Shown: piece after piece, positions 1-10,700 of the stretch | Layout of the letters: every line of letters starts with the position of its first letter | Numbering within the stretch: the first letter of the stretch is position 1 | Assembly (NCBI GenBank): GCA_964460075.1 | Contig: CAYWPC010000038.1 | Location: forward strand, 1-16,516 | DNA from: JAMBLL01 sp964460075 | GTDB lineage: Bacteria; Actinomycetota; Acidimicrobiia; Spongiisociales; UBA5794 | Reading direction: 5' to 3' | Length of the DNA stretch: 16,516 nucleotides | The notes under the pieces: model-generated | What the model was told of the DNA's origin: nothing | What the model saw: the letters and a program-made list of their open reading frames with translations, nothing else | Databases searched by the model: none | Translations under genes and position numbers: made by a program

Positions 1-34
1 CCGGATGTTGTGGGTTCGAGTCCCGCCACCCCTG
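1..34 (+). tRNA. tRNA 3' end, probably tRNA-Trp (partial)
   Basis: The window opens inside a tRNA. Bases 1-4 (CCGG) fit the 3' side of the anticodon stem, 5-9 the variable loop, and 10-26 a complete T arm: GTGGG pairs with CCCGC around the loop TTCGAGT. Bases 27-33 (CACCCCT) are the 3' acceptor strand and G34 the discriminator. The next bases are CGA, so CCA is not encoded and must be added after transcription. The anticodon lies outside the window. Identity as tRNA-Trp is inferred from the CACCCCT-G acceptor end and from the conserved tRNA-Trp/secE/nusG order. No terminator separates it from secE, only 22 bases away, so co-transcription is possible. Confidence 0.85.
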
Positions 35-56
35 CGAACTACTGAGGAGTACGTAC

Positions 57-362
57 TTGAACCGTGAGATGCGACGCCTCCAGGCGAAGGAAGAAGAACG
101 CGCCAAGAAGCGGCGCGCCGATGGTGCGCGTCCGCAGAAGAAGTCTCAGAAGGATCAGAGCCTCGGGTTCTTCGAGCGGACGACGAAATTCATACGTGAG
201 GTCCGTCAGGAACTCAAGAAGGTCGCGTGGCCGTCGAACGAGGAGCTGACTACGTACACCGTTGTCGTGTTCGGCATGACGACGATACTGACGCTGATCG
301 TGTTCGGAATGGACTGGGTCTTCTCGAAGATGATCATCAACATCCTGGACTCGATCACGTGA
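57..362 (+). CDS. secE: Preprotein translocase subunit SecE
   Basis: SecE is the small essential subunit that clamps SecY in the SecYEG protein-export channel of the cytoplasmic membrane. The 101-residue product has a highly charged Lys/Arg/Glu-rich N-terminus (1-35) that is cytosolic. It then has the conserved amphipathic helix with FIREVRQELKKVAWPS (45-60) and one transmembrane helix at about 67-90. This is the single-span form common outside the enterobacteria, where SecE has three spans. The start is TTG at 57, supported by a GAGGAG Shine-Dalgarno at 44-49 with 7-base spacing; the ATG at codon 5 has no better site. The gene lies just after the tRNA and its stop overlaps the nusG start by one base, so the two are very likely translationally coupled. 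Confidence 0.96.
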   Translation: MNREMRRLQAKEEERAKKRRADGARPQKKSQKDQSLGFFERTTKFIREVRQELKKVAWPSNEELTTYTVVVFGMTTILTLIVFGMDWVFSKMIINILDSIT

Positions 363-985
363 TGACTGACGCCACACAAGATGTTGCCGTAGACGACGCA
401 CAAGATGAAGAAGTTGTAGCGCCGAAGCCGCTGAGCCCATACGACCTTCCAGGCGGTTGGTATGTGGTGCACTCCTACTCGGGCTACGAGAACAAAGTGC
501 GAGCCAACCTTGAGAACCGGGTCAAGTCGATGCACCTCGAAGACAAGATCTTCGACATCGAGATCCCGATGGAAGACGTCGTTGAATATAAGAACGGCAA
601 GAAAGTCACCGTGAAGCGGAAGAAGTTCCCTGGATACGTGCTTGTGCGCATGTACATGGATGACGACTCCTGGTACGCCGTTCGCAATACGCCGAACGTC
701 ACAGGTTTCGTCGGTTCAGGGACCAAGCCGAGCCCTCTGTCGCGCCGCGAGGTCGAGCGAATCCTCGGTGTTGCCAAGGAAGAGGGGACCAAGAAGGACA
801 AGCCGACCTTCAAACCGGCCTGGGACGTCGGAGAGACGGTTCGGGTCGTCGAGGGCCCATTTGCTGACTTCAATGGTGTTATCGAGGACATCAACGTCGA
901 CCAGTCGAAGGTCCGCGTCCTCGTCGACATCTTTGGTCGTGAGACACCCGTCGAACTCGGTTTCGACCAGATCATCAAGTACTGA
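362..985 (+). CDS. nusG: Transcription termination/antitermination factor NusG
   Basis: NusG binds the β' clamp helices and β of elongating RNA polymerase, affects pausing and termination, and can bridge to the ribosome through S10. The 207-residue product has an acidic leader (1-24), the NGN domain (about 31-138, starting GGWYVVHSYSGYENKV, with the conserved FPGYVLVRM at 89-97) and a C-terminal KOW domain (about 155-207, with GPFADFNGVIEDIN). I chose the ATG at 362, whose A is the last base of the secE TGA. A longer in-frame reading from 227 would run inside secE and is not credible. No separate Shine-Dalgarno is visible, consistent with coupling to secE. rplK follows 20 bases later, as in most bacteria. 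Confidence 0.96.
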   Translation: MTDATQDVAVDDAQDEEVVAPKPLSPYDLPGGWYVVHSYSGYENKVRANLENRVKSMHLEDKIFDIEIPMEDVVEYKNGKKVTVKRKKFPGYVLVRMYMDDDSWYAVRNTPNVTGFVGSGTKPSPLSRREVERILGVAKEEGTKKDKPTFKPAWDVGETVRVVEGPFADFNGVIEDINVDQSKVRVLVDIFGRETPVELGFDQIIKY

Positions 986-1005
986 TACAGCAAGGACATT
1001 GAATC

Positions 1006-1437
1006 ATGGGTCGCAAAAAACTGATGACCGTACTCAAGTTGCAGATACCGGCCGGCCAGGCAAGTCCTGCGCCGCCCGTTGGGCCTGCGCTCGGTCAACA
1101 CGGCGTCAACATCATGGACTTCGTGCAAGCGTACAACAATGCGACACAGTCTCAGGCAGGGACGATCATCCCCGTCGAGGTCTCGATCTACGAGGATCGC
1201 ACGTTTACGTTCATCACCAAGACTCCACCGGCGGCGGTGTTGCTCCGCCAGGCCGCGAGGATCGAGAAGGGCTCTGCGGTACCGCACAAGGAGAAGGTCG
1301 GTTCTGTGACGAAGGAGCAGGTCCGCGAGATCGCGGTGACGAAGATGCCGGACCTGAATGCCAATGACATCGACAACGCGATGCTGATCATCGAGGGCAC
1401 GGCACGCTCGATGGGCCTCACGGTCGTAGACGCATAG
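1006..1437 (+). CDS. rplK: 50S ribosomal protein L11
   Basis: L11 binds the GTPase-associated centre of 23S rRNA (helices 43/44) at the base of the L7/L12 stalk. It takes part in factor-dependent GTP hydrolysis and in the stringent response. The 143-residue length is normal. The N-terminal domain (1-70) carries the signature PAPPVGPALGQHGVNI (21-36), including the prolines targeted by thiostrepton-class antibiotics. The C-terminal RNA-binding domain (about 75-143) has the expected KTPPAAVLLRQAA segment and ends GTARSMGLTV. The ATG at 1006 has AAGGA at 992-996. The gene sits between nusG and rplA in the usual order and is probably co-transcribed with both. Nothing in the protein looks abnormal. 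Confidence 0.97.
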   Translation: MGRKKLMTVLKLQIPAGQASPAPPVGPALGQHGVNIMDFVQAYNNATQSQAGTIIPVEVSIYEDRTFTFITKTPPAAVLLRQAARIEKGSAVPHKEKVGSVTKEQVREIAVTKMPDLNANDIDNAMLIIEGTARSMGLTVVDA

Positions 1438-1440
1438 ACC

Positions 1441-1460
1441 CCTGCGTTCTTGGACGCAGG
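1441..1460 (+). other. Intercistronic hairpin between rplK and rplA
   Basis: A perfect 7-base inverted repeat, CCTGCGT (1441-1447) and ACGCAGG (1454-1460), encloses a 6-base loop. It begins three bases after the rplK stop. No T tract follows, so it is not a classical intrinsic terminator. An mRNA-processing or stability element, or an L1-responsive structure, is possible but unproven. The rplK-rplA gap (76 bases) is longer than needed for a ribosome binding site. Confidence 0.5.
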
Positions 1461-1513
1461 ACATGGATGTGGAAGGGCACAGGCCCGTGACACCACGAAA
1501 GGAAACACCCACG

Positions 1514-2224
1514 ATGGGGATCTCAAAAAACCGCGCTGACGTTCAGCGAAGATATGACGGAGAGACGTTGTACGACCCGGTCGATGCAGTCGGCCTTGTC
1601 AAGAATCTCTCCTTTGTGAAGTTCGACGAGTCCGTCGACATCGCCTTTCAGCTAGGCATCGATGCCAGGCAGGCCGACCAGCTCGTTCGCAGCACCGTTT
1701 CGCTCCCACACGGTACGGGCAAGGCGATCAAGGTCGTCGTGTTCGCGAACGACCAGGCCAAAGAAGCTGAGGAGGCAGGCGCCGACATCGTCGGAGGCAA
1801 GGATCTTGCAGAGCAGATTACGAACGGTATGGCGCTCGACTGGGATGTGACGATCGCGAGCCCGGACATGATGCCGATCGTCGGGAAACTTGGCCAACTA
1901 CTCGGACCTCGCGGTCTGATGCCGAATCCGAAGTCCGGAACCGTCACCAAGGACGTTGGCAAGACGGTCGCAGCGTTCAAGGCGGGGCGAGTCGAGTACC
2001 GCAACGACAGATACGGCAACGTGCATGTACCTGTTGGTCGTGTCTCGTTCGACGAGGAGCAGTTGGTCGACAACATCGTTGCGATCGCAGACGAGATTCA
2101 GCGGGGAAAGCCTGCGGCGTCGAAGGGCAAGTTCATCCTCAAGGTGGCACTGTCGTCGACGATGGGCCCGGGTATCAAGATTGATCCGTCGGCTCTCGCC
2201 GATCTTATCAAGTCCCGCAGGTAG
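1514..2224 (+). CDS. rplA: 50S ribosomal protein L1
   Basis: L1 binds 23S rRNA helices 76-78 to form the mobile L1 stalk that helps release deacylated tRNA from the E site. In many bacteria it also represses its own L11-L1 mRNA. The 236-residue product shows the family signature GKLGQLLGPRGLMPNPKSGT around residues 122-141, the LPHGTGK segment of domain I, and the C-terminal SSTMGPGIKID typical of L1. I start it at ATG 1514, preceded by AAAGGA at 1498-1503. The reading frame extends upstream to an ATG at 1463, but that would add 17 residues unlike any L1 N-terminus and lacks a clear binding site. The gene is last in the secE-nusG-rplK-rplA cluster; a long non-coding region follows. Confidence 0.96.
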   Translation: MGISKNRADVQRRYDGETLYDPVDAVGLVKNLSFVKFDESVDIAFQLGIDARQADQLVRSTVSLPHGTGKAIKVVVFANDQAKEAEEAGADIVGGKDLAEQITNGMALDWDVTIASPDMMPIVGKLGQLLGPRGLMPNPKSGTVTKDVGKTVAAFKAGRVEYRNDRYGNVHVPVGRVSFDEEQLVDNIVAIADEIQRGKPAASKGKFILKVALSSTMGPGIKIDPSALADLIKSRR

Positions 2225-2649
2225 GCCCGAACGCTGCGTCAATGACATCACAGGAGACGGAGAGCTAGGTTCTTCTTTCGCGCTCTTGGTTGCTTCGGTC
2301 CGGCTATGAGGCGTGGCTGCGTGTCGTTTCCAGAATTGGGTTGACATGACAGGTGTCGGCGGCGACCATACAACCACATAGCGGGGGACCGTTGGATGAT
2401 GGATCAAGGGCGATCCACCACCGCCTTTGTCGGGTGGTTCAGGCATTTCGAAGTAGAGTGCCGGCCCCTACCCCGGCCCTTCGGAGTGACATATGCGAGT
2501 TGATGGCATCCTGGCCCGCCGTCTTCTCGATCCTCGAAAGAGACCACCATCCACTCCAACGTCCCCTCGCTATTTCTCTTAGGGTGACACGTTGCGAGGA
2601 TGTTGGTTCGCCCATGCACGACGTGTGTGCGCTCAGCGGGCTGACCAAG
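2225..2649. other. Non-coding stretch after rplA with no recognised gene
   Basis: About 425 bases between the rplA stop and the inferred L10 leader promoter hold no credible gene: the open frames here have no recognisable domains and mostly lack binding sites. It does hold small inverted repeats, TGGATC/GATCCA (2400-2405, 2412-2417) and the overlapping ACCACC/GGTGGT (2417-2422, 2433-2438), which could form alternative hairpins. A perfect TTGACA occurs at 2341-2346, but I find no good -10 at normal spacing. No T-rich intrinsic terminator for rplKA is visible. Confidence 0.5.
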
Positions 2650-2677
2650 TGGACGTGCGCACCCTCTCGCCTGTAGT
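2650..2677 (+). promoter_or_regulatory. Candidate rplJL promoter
   Basis: TGGACG (2650-2655) and TGTAGT (2672-2677) are separated by 16 bases, each matching four of six positions of the σ70-type -35 and -10 consensus. Transcription would start near 2684, right at the 5' edge of the structured region read as the L10 leader. The position supports it, but the match is moderate and a read-through from rplKA or an upstream start cannot be excluded. Confidence 0.35.
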
Positions 2678-2680
2678 CCC

Positions 2681-2860
2681 CCGAAGGGAGGAAGATCCTA
2701 GGGTGTCTGGTATCGGCCCCTACTGGGTACACTTGCACCAACAACCTCACACCGACCCGAGACCGTTGGTACCGAAAGGTGCAAAGTCGCACGACGCCAA
2801 CGTAGGCCGAACTTCCAAGGAAGCTCCCGATGTCTTGCGTCGGGGGCTTTGATCATTTCA
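2681..2860 (+). ncRNA. Ribosomal protein L10 leader (rplJ autoregulatory leader), probable
   Basis: The region ahead of rplJ is densely structured. CGTTGG (2764-2769) pairs with CCAACG (2797-2802) and encloses a small hairpin with a GAAA tetraloop (ACC-GAAA-GGT, 2771-2780). TAGGG (2699-2703) can pair with CCCTA (2717-2721). This arrangement, position and size agree with the known L10 leader family, in which the L10(L12) complex binds its own mRNA to repress rplJL. The leader ends in the terminator-like hairpin at 2822-2848. The assignment rests on position and hand-drawn pairings; a covariance-model search was not possible. Boundaries are approximate. Confidence 0.65.
2822..2848 (+). terminator. 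Terminator-like attenuator hairpin upstream of rplJ
   Basis: AGCTCCCGA (2822-2830) pairs with TCGGGGGCT (2840-2848) over nine base pairs, one of them G·U, around a 9-base loop. It is followed by TTGATCATTT, a weak U-containing tail. It lies 62 bases ahead of the rplJ start. The adjacent CTTCC/GGAAG repeat just upstream (2812-2823) overlaps its 5' arm and could be part of a competing, antiterminating fold. This would allow L10-dependent attenuation, which is inferred. Confidence 0.6.
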
Positions 2861-2910
2861 GATCCCGAGTGAGGCGTGAAGTGGAAGTCCGATTTTGAGG
2901 AGGACGACAC

Positions 2911-3726
2911 ATGCCACGACCAGAAAAGGTCCGGGCTGTCGCTGAAATCAAAGAGCGTATCGAGGGGGCACAAGCTGTGTTTCTCGCTGAGTACGCCGGT
3001 CTTTCGGTCAAGGATCAACAGACGCTTCGGCGTGAGTTGCGTGCGAGCGGAGCCGAGTTCAAGGTCGTGAAGATGTCCTTGGCTCGTCGCGCTGCAGGCG
3101 AGTTGAAGATCGATTTTCTCGATGAATTGCTGCTAGGCCCCACAGGTCTGGCGTTCGCAGACGGAGATCCGGCTGGGGCTGCAAAGGTGCTGAGAGATTT
3201 CGCCAAGGGTCACGACGTGTTCGTGGTCAAGGGTGGACTGCTCGGTATCGAGTTCCTCAGCTCGGAGAAGATCGCTGAACTCGCCGACATCGAGCCTCGC
3301 GAGGTACTTCTCGCAAAGCTTGCTGGCGTGATGAAGGCTCCCATGGCGAATCTTGCTGCGCTCCTCGGAGCGCTGCCGCGTAACACGGCTTCTGTTCTCA
3401 AGCAGTTGCTTGAGAAGAAGGAAGCAGGCGAGTTCATCGCTCCAGGTAGCGAAGCTCTAGCCGACGAGGCCGAGACCTCGAGCGGTGCTGAAGCTACAGC
3501 CTCACCACAAGAGGCAGACGCTGACGAGCCAACCGATGAGGAAGCCGTCGTCGAGGTTGTCGAGGACGTCGCAGATGATGCGGCCAAAGGTTCCGACGAT
3601 GACCCAAACGATTCTGAAGAGACCGAAGACAAGATTGAAGTGGTTGCCGAGGTGTCTGACGATGCCGGCGACGTAACTGCAGTTCAGGCCGACGAGGCGT
3701 CGCAAGACGACGCCGAGGAGGAGTAA
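2911..3726 (+). CDS. rplJ: 50S ribosomal protein L10 with long acidic C-terminal tail
   Basis: L10 anchors the L7/L12 dimers to the ribosome and, with L12, usually represses its own mRNA. Residues 1-177 are an ordinary L10: an N-terminal rRNA-binding domain (MPRPEKVRAV..., with KMSLARRAA at 54-62) and C-terminal helices from about 130 that hold the L12 dimers. L10 is normally about 165-180 residues; this one has 271. Residues 181-271 hold 37 Asp/Glu and only two Lys, with no Arg, and look disordered. The tail is in one uninterrupted frame that reaches the expected rplL junction, so it is not an obvious sequencing artefact. The ATG at 2911 has a strong GAGGAGG at 2897-2903, 7 bases away. The function of the tail is unknown. 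Confidence 0.95.
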   Translation: MPRPEKVRAVAEIKERIEGAQAVFLAEYAGLSVKDQQTLRRELRASGAEFKVVKMSLARRAAGELKIDFLDELLLGPTGLAFADGDPAGAAKVLRDFAKGHDVFVVKGGLLGIEFLSSEKIAELADIEPREVLLAKLAGVMKAPMANLAALLGALPRNTASVLKQLLEKKEAGEFIAPGSEALADEAETSSGAEATASPQEADADEPTDEEAVVEVVEDVADDAAKGSDDDPNDSEETEDKIEVVAEVSDDAGDVTAVQADEASQDDAEEE

Positions 3727-3728
3727 TC

Positions 3729-4112
3729 ATGGCCAAGACAACTACCGAGAAGTTGCTCGGCGCGTTCGAGGAGATGTCCATCCTCGAGCTGTCCGAGTTT
3801 CTCAAGGCGTTCGAAGAGAAGTTCGATGTGACCGCTGCCGCACCGGTAGCTCTCGCCGCGGCTGCCGTCGCTGACGCAGGTGCGGACGAAGCTGAGGAGC
3901 AGGACGAGTTCGACGTCGTACTCACCGGCCCAGGTGAGAAGAAGATCCAGGTGATCAAGGAGGTTCGTAGTCTCACGAGCCTCGGTCTCAAGGAAGCCAA
4001 GGAGCTCGTCGACAAGGCTCCCTCTAGCGTCCTCGAGGGTGTTGACAAAGAGACTGCTGAGAAGGCGAAGGCTGCTCTCGAAGCTGCTGGCGGCTCGGTG
4101 GAGCTCAAGTAG
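3729..4112 (+). CDS. rplL: 50S ribosomal protein L7/L12
   Basis: L7/L12 forms the multi-copy flexible stalk that recruits the translational GTPases (IF2, EF-Tu, EF-G, RF3) and stimulates GTP hydrolysis. The 127-residue product has the dimerisation domain (about 4-33, with LLGAFEEMSILELSEF), an Ala-rich hinge (34-57) and the globular factor-binding domain (58-127, with KKIQVIKEVRSLTSLGLKEAK). The start is ATG 3729, two bases after the rplJ stop. Its GAGGAGGAG Shine-Dalgarno (3715-3723) is made by the last three Glu codons of rplJ, so the two genes should be translationally coupled. Length and sequence are typical for the family. Confidence 0.97.
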   Translation: MAKTTTEKLLGAFEEMSILELSEFLKAFEEKFDVTAAAPVALAAAAVADAGADEAEEQDEFDVVLTGPGEKKIQVIKEVRSLTSLGLKEAKELVDKAPSSVLEGVDKETAEKAKAALEAAGGSVELK

Positions 4113-4125
4113 AGGCGGCGGGCGT

Positions 4126-4170
4126 CCATGCATGCATACGTGGTAGCTGACCTGCTGCATGTATGTATGG
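4126..4170 (+). other. First intercistronic hairpin after rplL
   Basis: CCATGCATGCAT (4126-4137) can pair with ATGTATGTATGG (4159-4170) over 12 positions, two of them G·U, with a 21-base apical loop. It starts 13 bases after the rplL stop and abuts the next hairpin with no gap. Because of the G·U pairs the structure is stable on the sense RNA only; the opposite strand would have A·C mismatches. It could be an RNA processing or stability element. Confidence 0.5.
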
Positions 4171-4202
4171 GAGATGACGGGTGCTCAGGTGCCCGTCATC
4201 TC
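4171..4202 (+). terminator. Strong hairpin between rplL and rpoB (attenuator or processing site)
   Basis: GAGATGACGGGTGC (4171-4184) pairs with GTGCCCGTCATCTC (4189-4202) around a TCAG loop: 14 pairs, the outer 11 perfect, two inner ones G·U. The following bases, GGGACCCGTG, are not T-rich. It may act as a partial terminator that lowers rpoBC expression relative to the ribosomal genes, or as an RNase cleavage site; both arrangements are known between rplL and rpoB in bacteria. The call as a terminator is tentative because of the missing T tract. Confidence 0.55.
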
Positions 4203-4217
4203 GGGACCCGTGATGTC

Positions 4218-4246
4218 TTGACCATGCGTAACCCTCGCGGTATCGT
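4218..4246 (+). promoter_or_regulatory. Candidate rpoBC promoter
   Basis: TTGACC (4218-4223) is followed after 17 bases by TATCGT (4241-4246), matching five of six and four of six consensus positions at ideal spacing. It lies just after the rplL hairpins, so it would restart transcription for rpoBC and give a 5' leader of about 140 bases. A second possible -10, TATCCT (4324-4329), lies closer to the gene but has no evident -35. Confidence 0.55.
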
Positions 4247-4393
4247 GTGACCACAGTTGAAGTCTTTTTTACAACTCGCCGAAGGCAGAGATGGGGTAGC
4301 TGCGTGCTATCTCAATTTCGTGTTATCCTGACCCATTCGCCCGTAACTGCTCCCAGCTTCGCTGCTGGTATGCCTATTTGAGGAGGACCCGCG

Positions 4394-7753
<3,360 letters not shown>

Positions 7754-7792
7754 TCAGCCAGATCCGAGAACTTTGAAAGCGAGAGCTAACCG

Positions 7793-10700
7793 ATGCCACA
7801 ACTTTTCGACGAATTGAAAATTGGTCTCGCGTCTTCTGACCAGATTCGGTCCTGGTCGTACGGCGAGGTCAAGAAACCTGAGACGATCAATTACCGCACG
7901 CTGAAGCCGGAGAAGGACGGGCTCTTCGACGAGCGTATCTTCGGTCCGACTCGCGACTGGGAGTGCTACTGCGGCAAGTACAAGCGTGTGCGATTCCGCG
8001 GCATCGTGTGCGAGCGGTGCGGCGTTGAGGTGACCAGGTCGAAGGTTCGGCGTGAGCGGATGGGCCACATCGAACTTGCGGCTCCTGTGACTCACATCTG
8101 GTTCTTCAAGGGTGTCCCGAGCCGCCTCGGCTACCTACTCGATATGTCGCCGAAGGAGTTGGAGAAGGTCATTTACTTCGCCGCGTATCTCGTCACCCAC
8201 GTCGATGTGGACAAGCGCGCCAAGGACCTCCCCGACCTCGAAGAAGCTGCAAGGCATGAGCGGATACTCATCGCGGACGAACTCGACGAATGGAAAGAGG
8301 CTCGACTGGAGCGCCTCGAGGGCGAACTTGCCCAGATGGAGGATGCAGGAGCCAAGACGAACGAGGTCAACGCTCGAAAGAAGGAAGTCGAGCGGGAGAT
8401 CAAGGACCGCGACGACCGCGCTCGCGTCGAGATCGAGATGCTCGACGAGGCATTCGATACCTTCAAGAGCCTCAAGCCTCGCGATCTCATCGAGTCCGAG
8501 CAGCTTTGGCGTGAGATCGTTGATCGTTACGGTGAGTATTACACCGGCGGCATGGGAGCCGAATTCGTCAAAGATCTCATCTCCCGTATGGACATCCAAG
8601 CCGAGGTCGAGCGTCTTCGCGGGGATCTCGATGCGAATTCCCAACAGCGCAGGCAGCGTGCAATGAAGCGACTCAAGGTCGTCCAGCCGTTCGCGGACGG
8701 CAAGAACGACCCGACTGGGATGATCATCGAAGCTGTGCCTGTGATTCCTCCGGATCTTCGTCCGATGGTGCAACTCGATGGTGGTCGCTTCGCCACGTCC
8801 GACATGAACGATCTGTATCGCCGAGTCATCAACCGCAACAACCGTCTCAAGCGGCTCATCGACCTTGGCGCTCCCGAGATCATCGTCAACAACGAGAAAC
8901 GTATGCTGCAGGAAGCGGTAGACGCGCTCTTTGACAACGGTCGGCGTGGTCGCGCGGTCACAGGGCCGGGCAATCGCCCGCTCAAGTCCTTGTCCGATAT
9001 GCTCAAGGGGAAGCAGGGTCGCTTCCGTCAGAACCTTCTCGGAAAGCGCGTTGACTATTCAGGTCGGTCCGTGATCGTTGTCGGCCCACAGCTGCGCCTG
9101 CATCAGTGTGGCCTTCCCAAGATCATGGCGCTCGAGTTGTTCAAGCCGTTCGTGATGAAGAGACTCGTCGATCTCGACATTGCGCAAAACATCAAGGCTG
9201 CGAAGCGGATGGTCGAGCGGCGCCGAGCTCAGGTTTGGGACGTCCTCGGTGATGTCATTCAGGAGCACCCGGTGTTGCTGAACCGTGCGCCGACGTTGCA
9301 CCGTCTTGGTATCCAGGCTTTCGAGCCTGTTCTCATCGAGGGGAAAGCAATCCAGCTACATCCGTTGGTTTGCGAGGCGTTCAACGCCGACTTCGATGGC
9401 GACCAGATGGCTGTACATCTTCCACTCTCCGCTGAGGCCCAGGCTGAGGCCAGGATCCTGATGCTGTCGTCGAACAATGTGCTTTCGCCAGCGAACGGGC
9501 GGCCGATCGTGACACCGTCTCAGGACATGATCATCGGCATGTATTACCTTTCGGCACTTGTCGACGATGCGGTCGGCACTGGCAGGGCGTTCTCCTCGGT
9601 TGACGAGGCCATGATGGCCTATGACATAGGCGATCTGTCCCTGCATGCGTCGATCAAGCTGCGTGTTGGCTGGCTCTCGGGCGACGCCGAACTGCATGCT
9701 CGACTCAAGCCGCTACTCAAGAACCTCATCGAGGACCAACCTGTCGATGGGGAGGGACTTACGGAGACGACGCTTGGCCGGGCACTTATCAATGGGGCAT
9801 TCCCCAAGGGTTTCCCGTACATCAACGCAGTGCTGCTGAAGTCCGATGTTCGCACGCTGGTAGAAGAGGTGATCCACACCTACGACAAGCCAGATGTCGC
9901 GAACACACTTGACAGCATCAAGGAGCTCGGGTTCCACTACGCGACCAGAGCCGGTCTCACGATCGGTCTTCAGGATGTCAAGACGCCTCCGTCGAAGCCC
10001 CAGATCATCGCTCGCTTCGACGAGCGTGCCGCGAAGGTAGAGAAGCTGTACCAGAAGGGTGTCATCACGGACGACGAGCGCAAGTCGGAACTGATCGAGA
10101 TCTGGACGCTTGCAACCGACGAGGTCAAGGATGCAATGCAGGAGACCCTCCAGGCGGATCCGTTCAACCCAATGGACATGATGGTCCGTTCGGGGGCTCG
10201 CGGAAACATTATGCAGCTTCGCCAGATCGCAGGCATGCGTGGGCTTGTGGCGAATCCGAAGGGTGACATCATCCCACAGCCGATCAAGGCAAACTTCCGC
10301 GAGGGCCTCTCGGTGCTCGAGTACTTCATCTCGACACACGGTGCTCGAAAGGGTCTTGCAGACACGGCGTTGAGAACAGCCGACTCCGGATACCTCACCA
10401 GGCGGCTTGTCGATGTGGCTCAGGAGATCATCATCCACGATGACGAAACCGAGGATCCGGGCCTCCTGATGACTATTCGTGACGAGACAGGACAGCCGGT
10501 TCGCCAACTTCGTAACCGAGTATTCGGTCGTGTTCTCGCCGAGGACGTCAAGATCGGTCGGGCTGTTGCGGCGCTTCCGGATGGGCGCAGGCTCACGGCC
10601 GGATTCGTAATGGACCGCGAGGCTGTGAACGGCATTGTCGAACTTGAGAACGTCGTGGAGCTTCGAGTTCGCTCACCGCTCACTGACACGAGCCGTCACG

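Noticed and set aside
227..361. Longer NusG starting at 227
   Set aside because: The extra 45 residues would come from an out-of-frame reading inside secE. The ATG at 362 overlaps the secE stop in a typical coupled TGATG and gives a normal NusG length.
1463..1513. Longer L1 starting at ATG 1463
   Set aside because: The 17 additional residues do not resemble L1 and there is no good binding site; ATG 1514 has AAAGGA at suitable distance.
2341..2374. TTGACA at 2341-2346 as a promoter
   Set aside because: The -35 is perfect, but no -10 at 16-18 bases matches TATAAT in more than a few positions; the nearest A/T-rich words lie too far away (20-22 bases).
2353..2676. Open frame of 107 codons between rplA and rplJ
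   Set aside because: No recognisable domain, no Shine-Dalgarno, and it runs into the inferred promoter and leader of rplJL.
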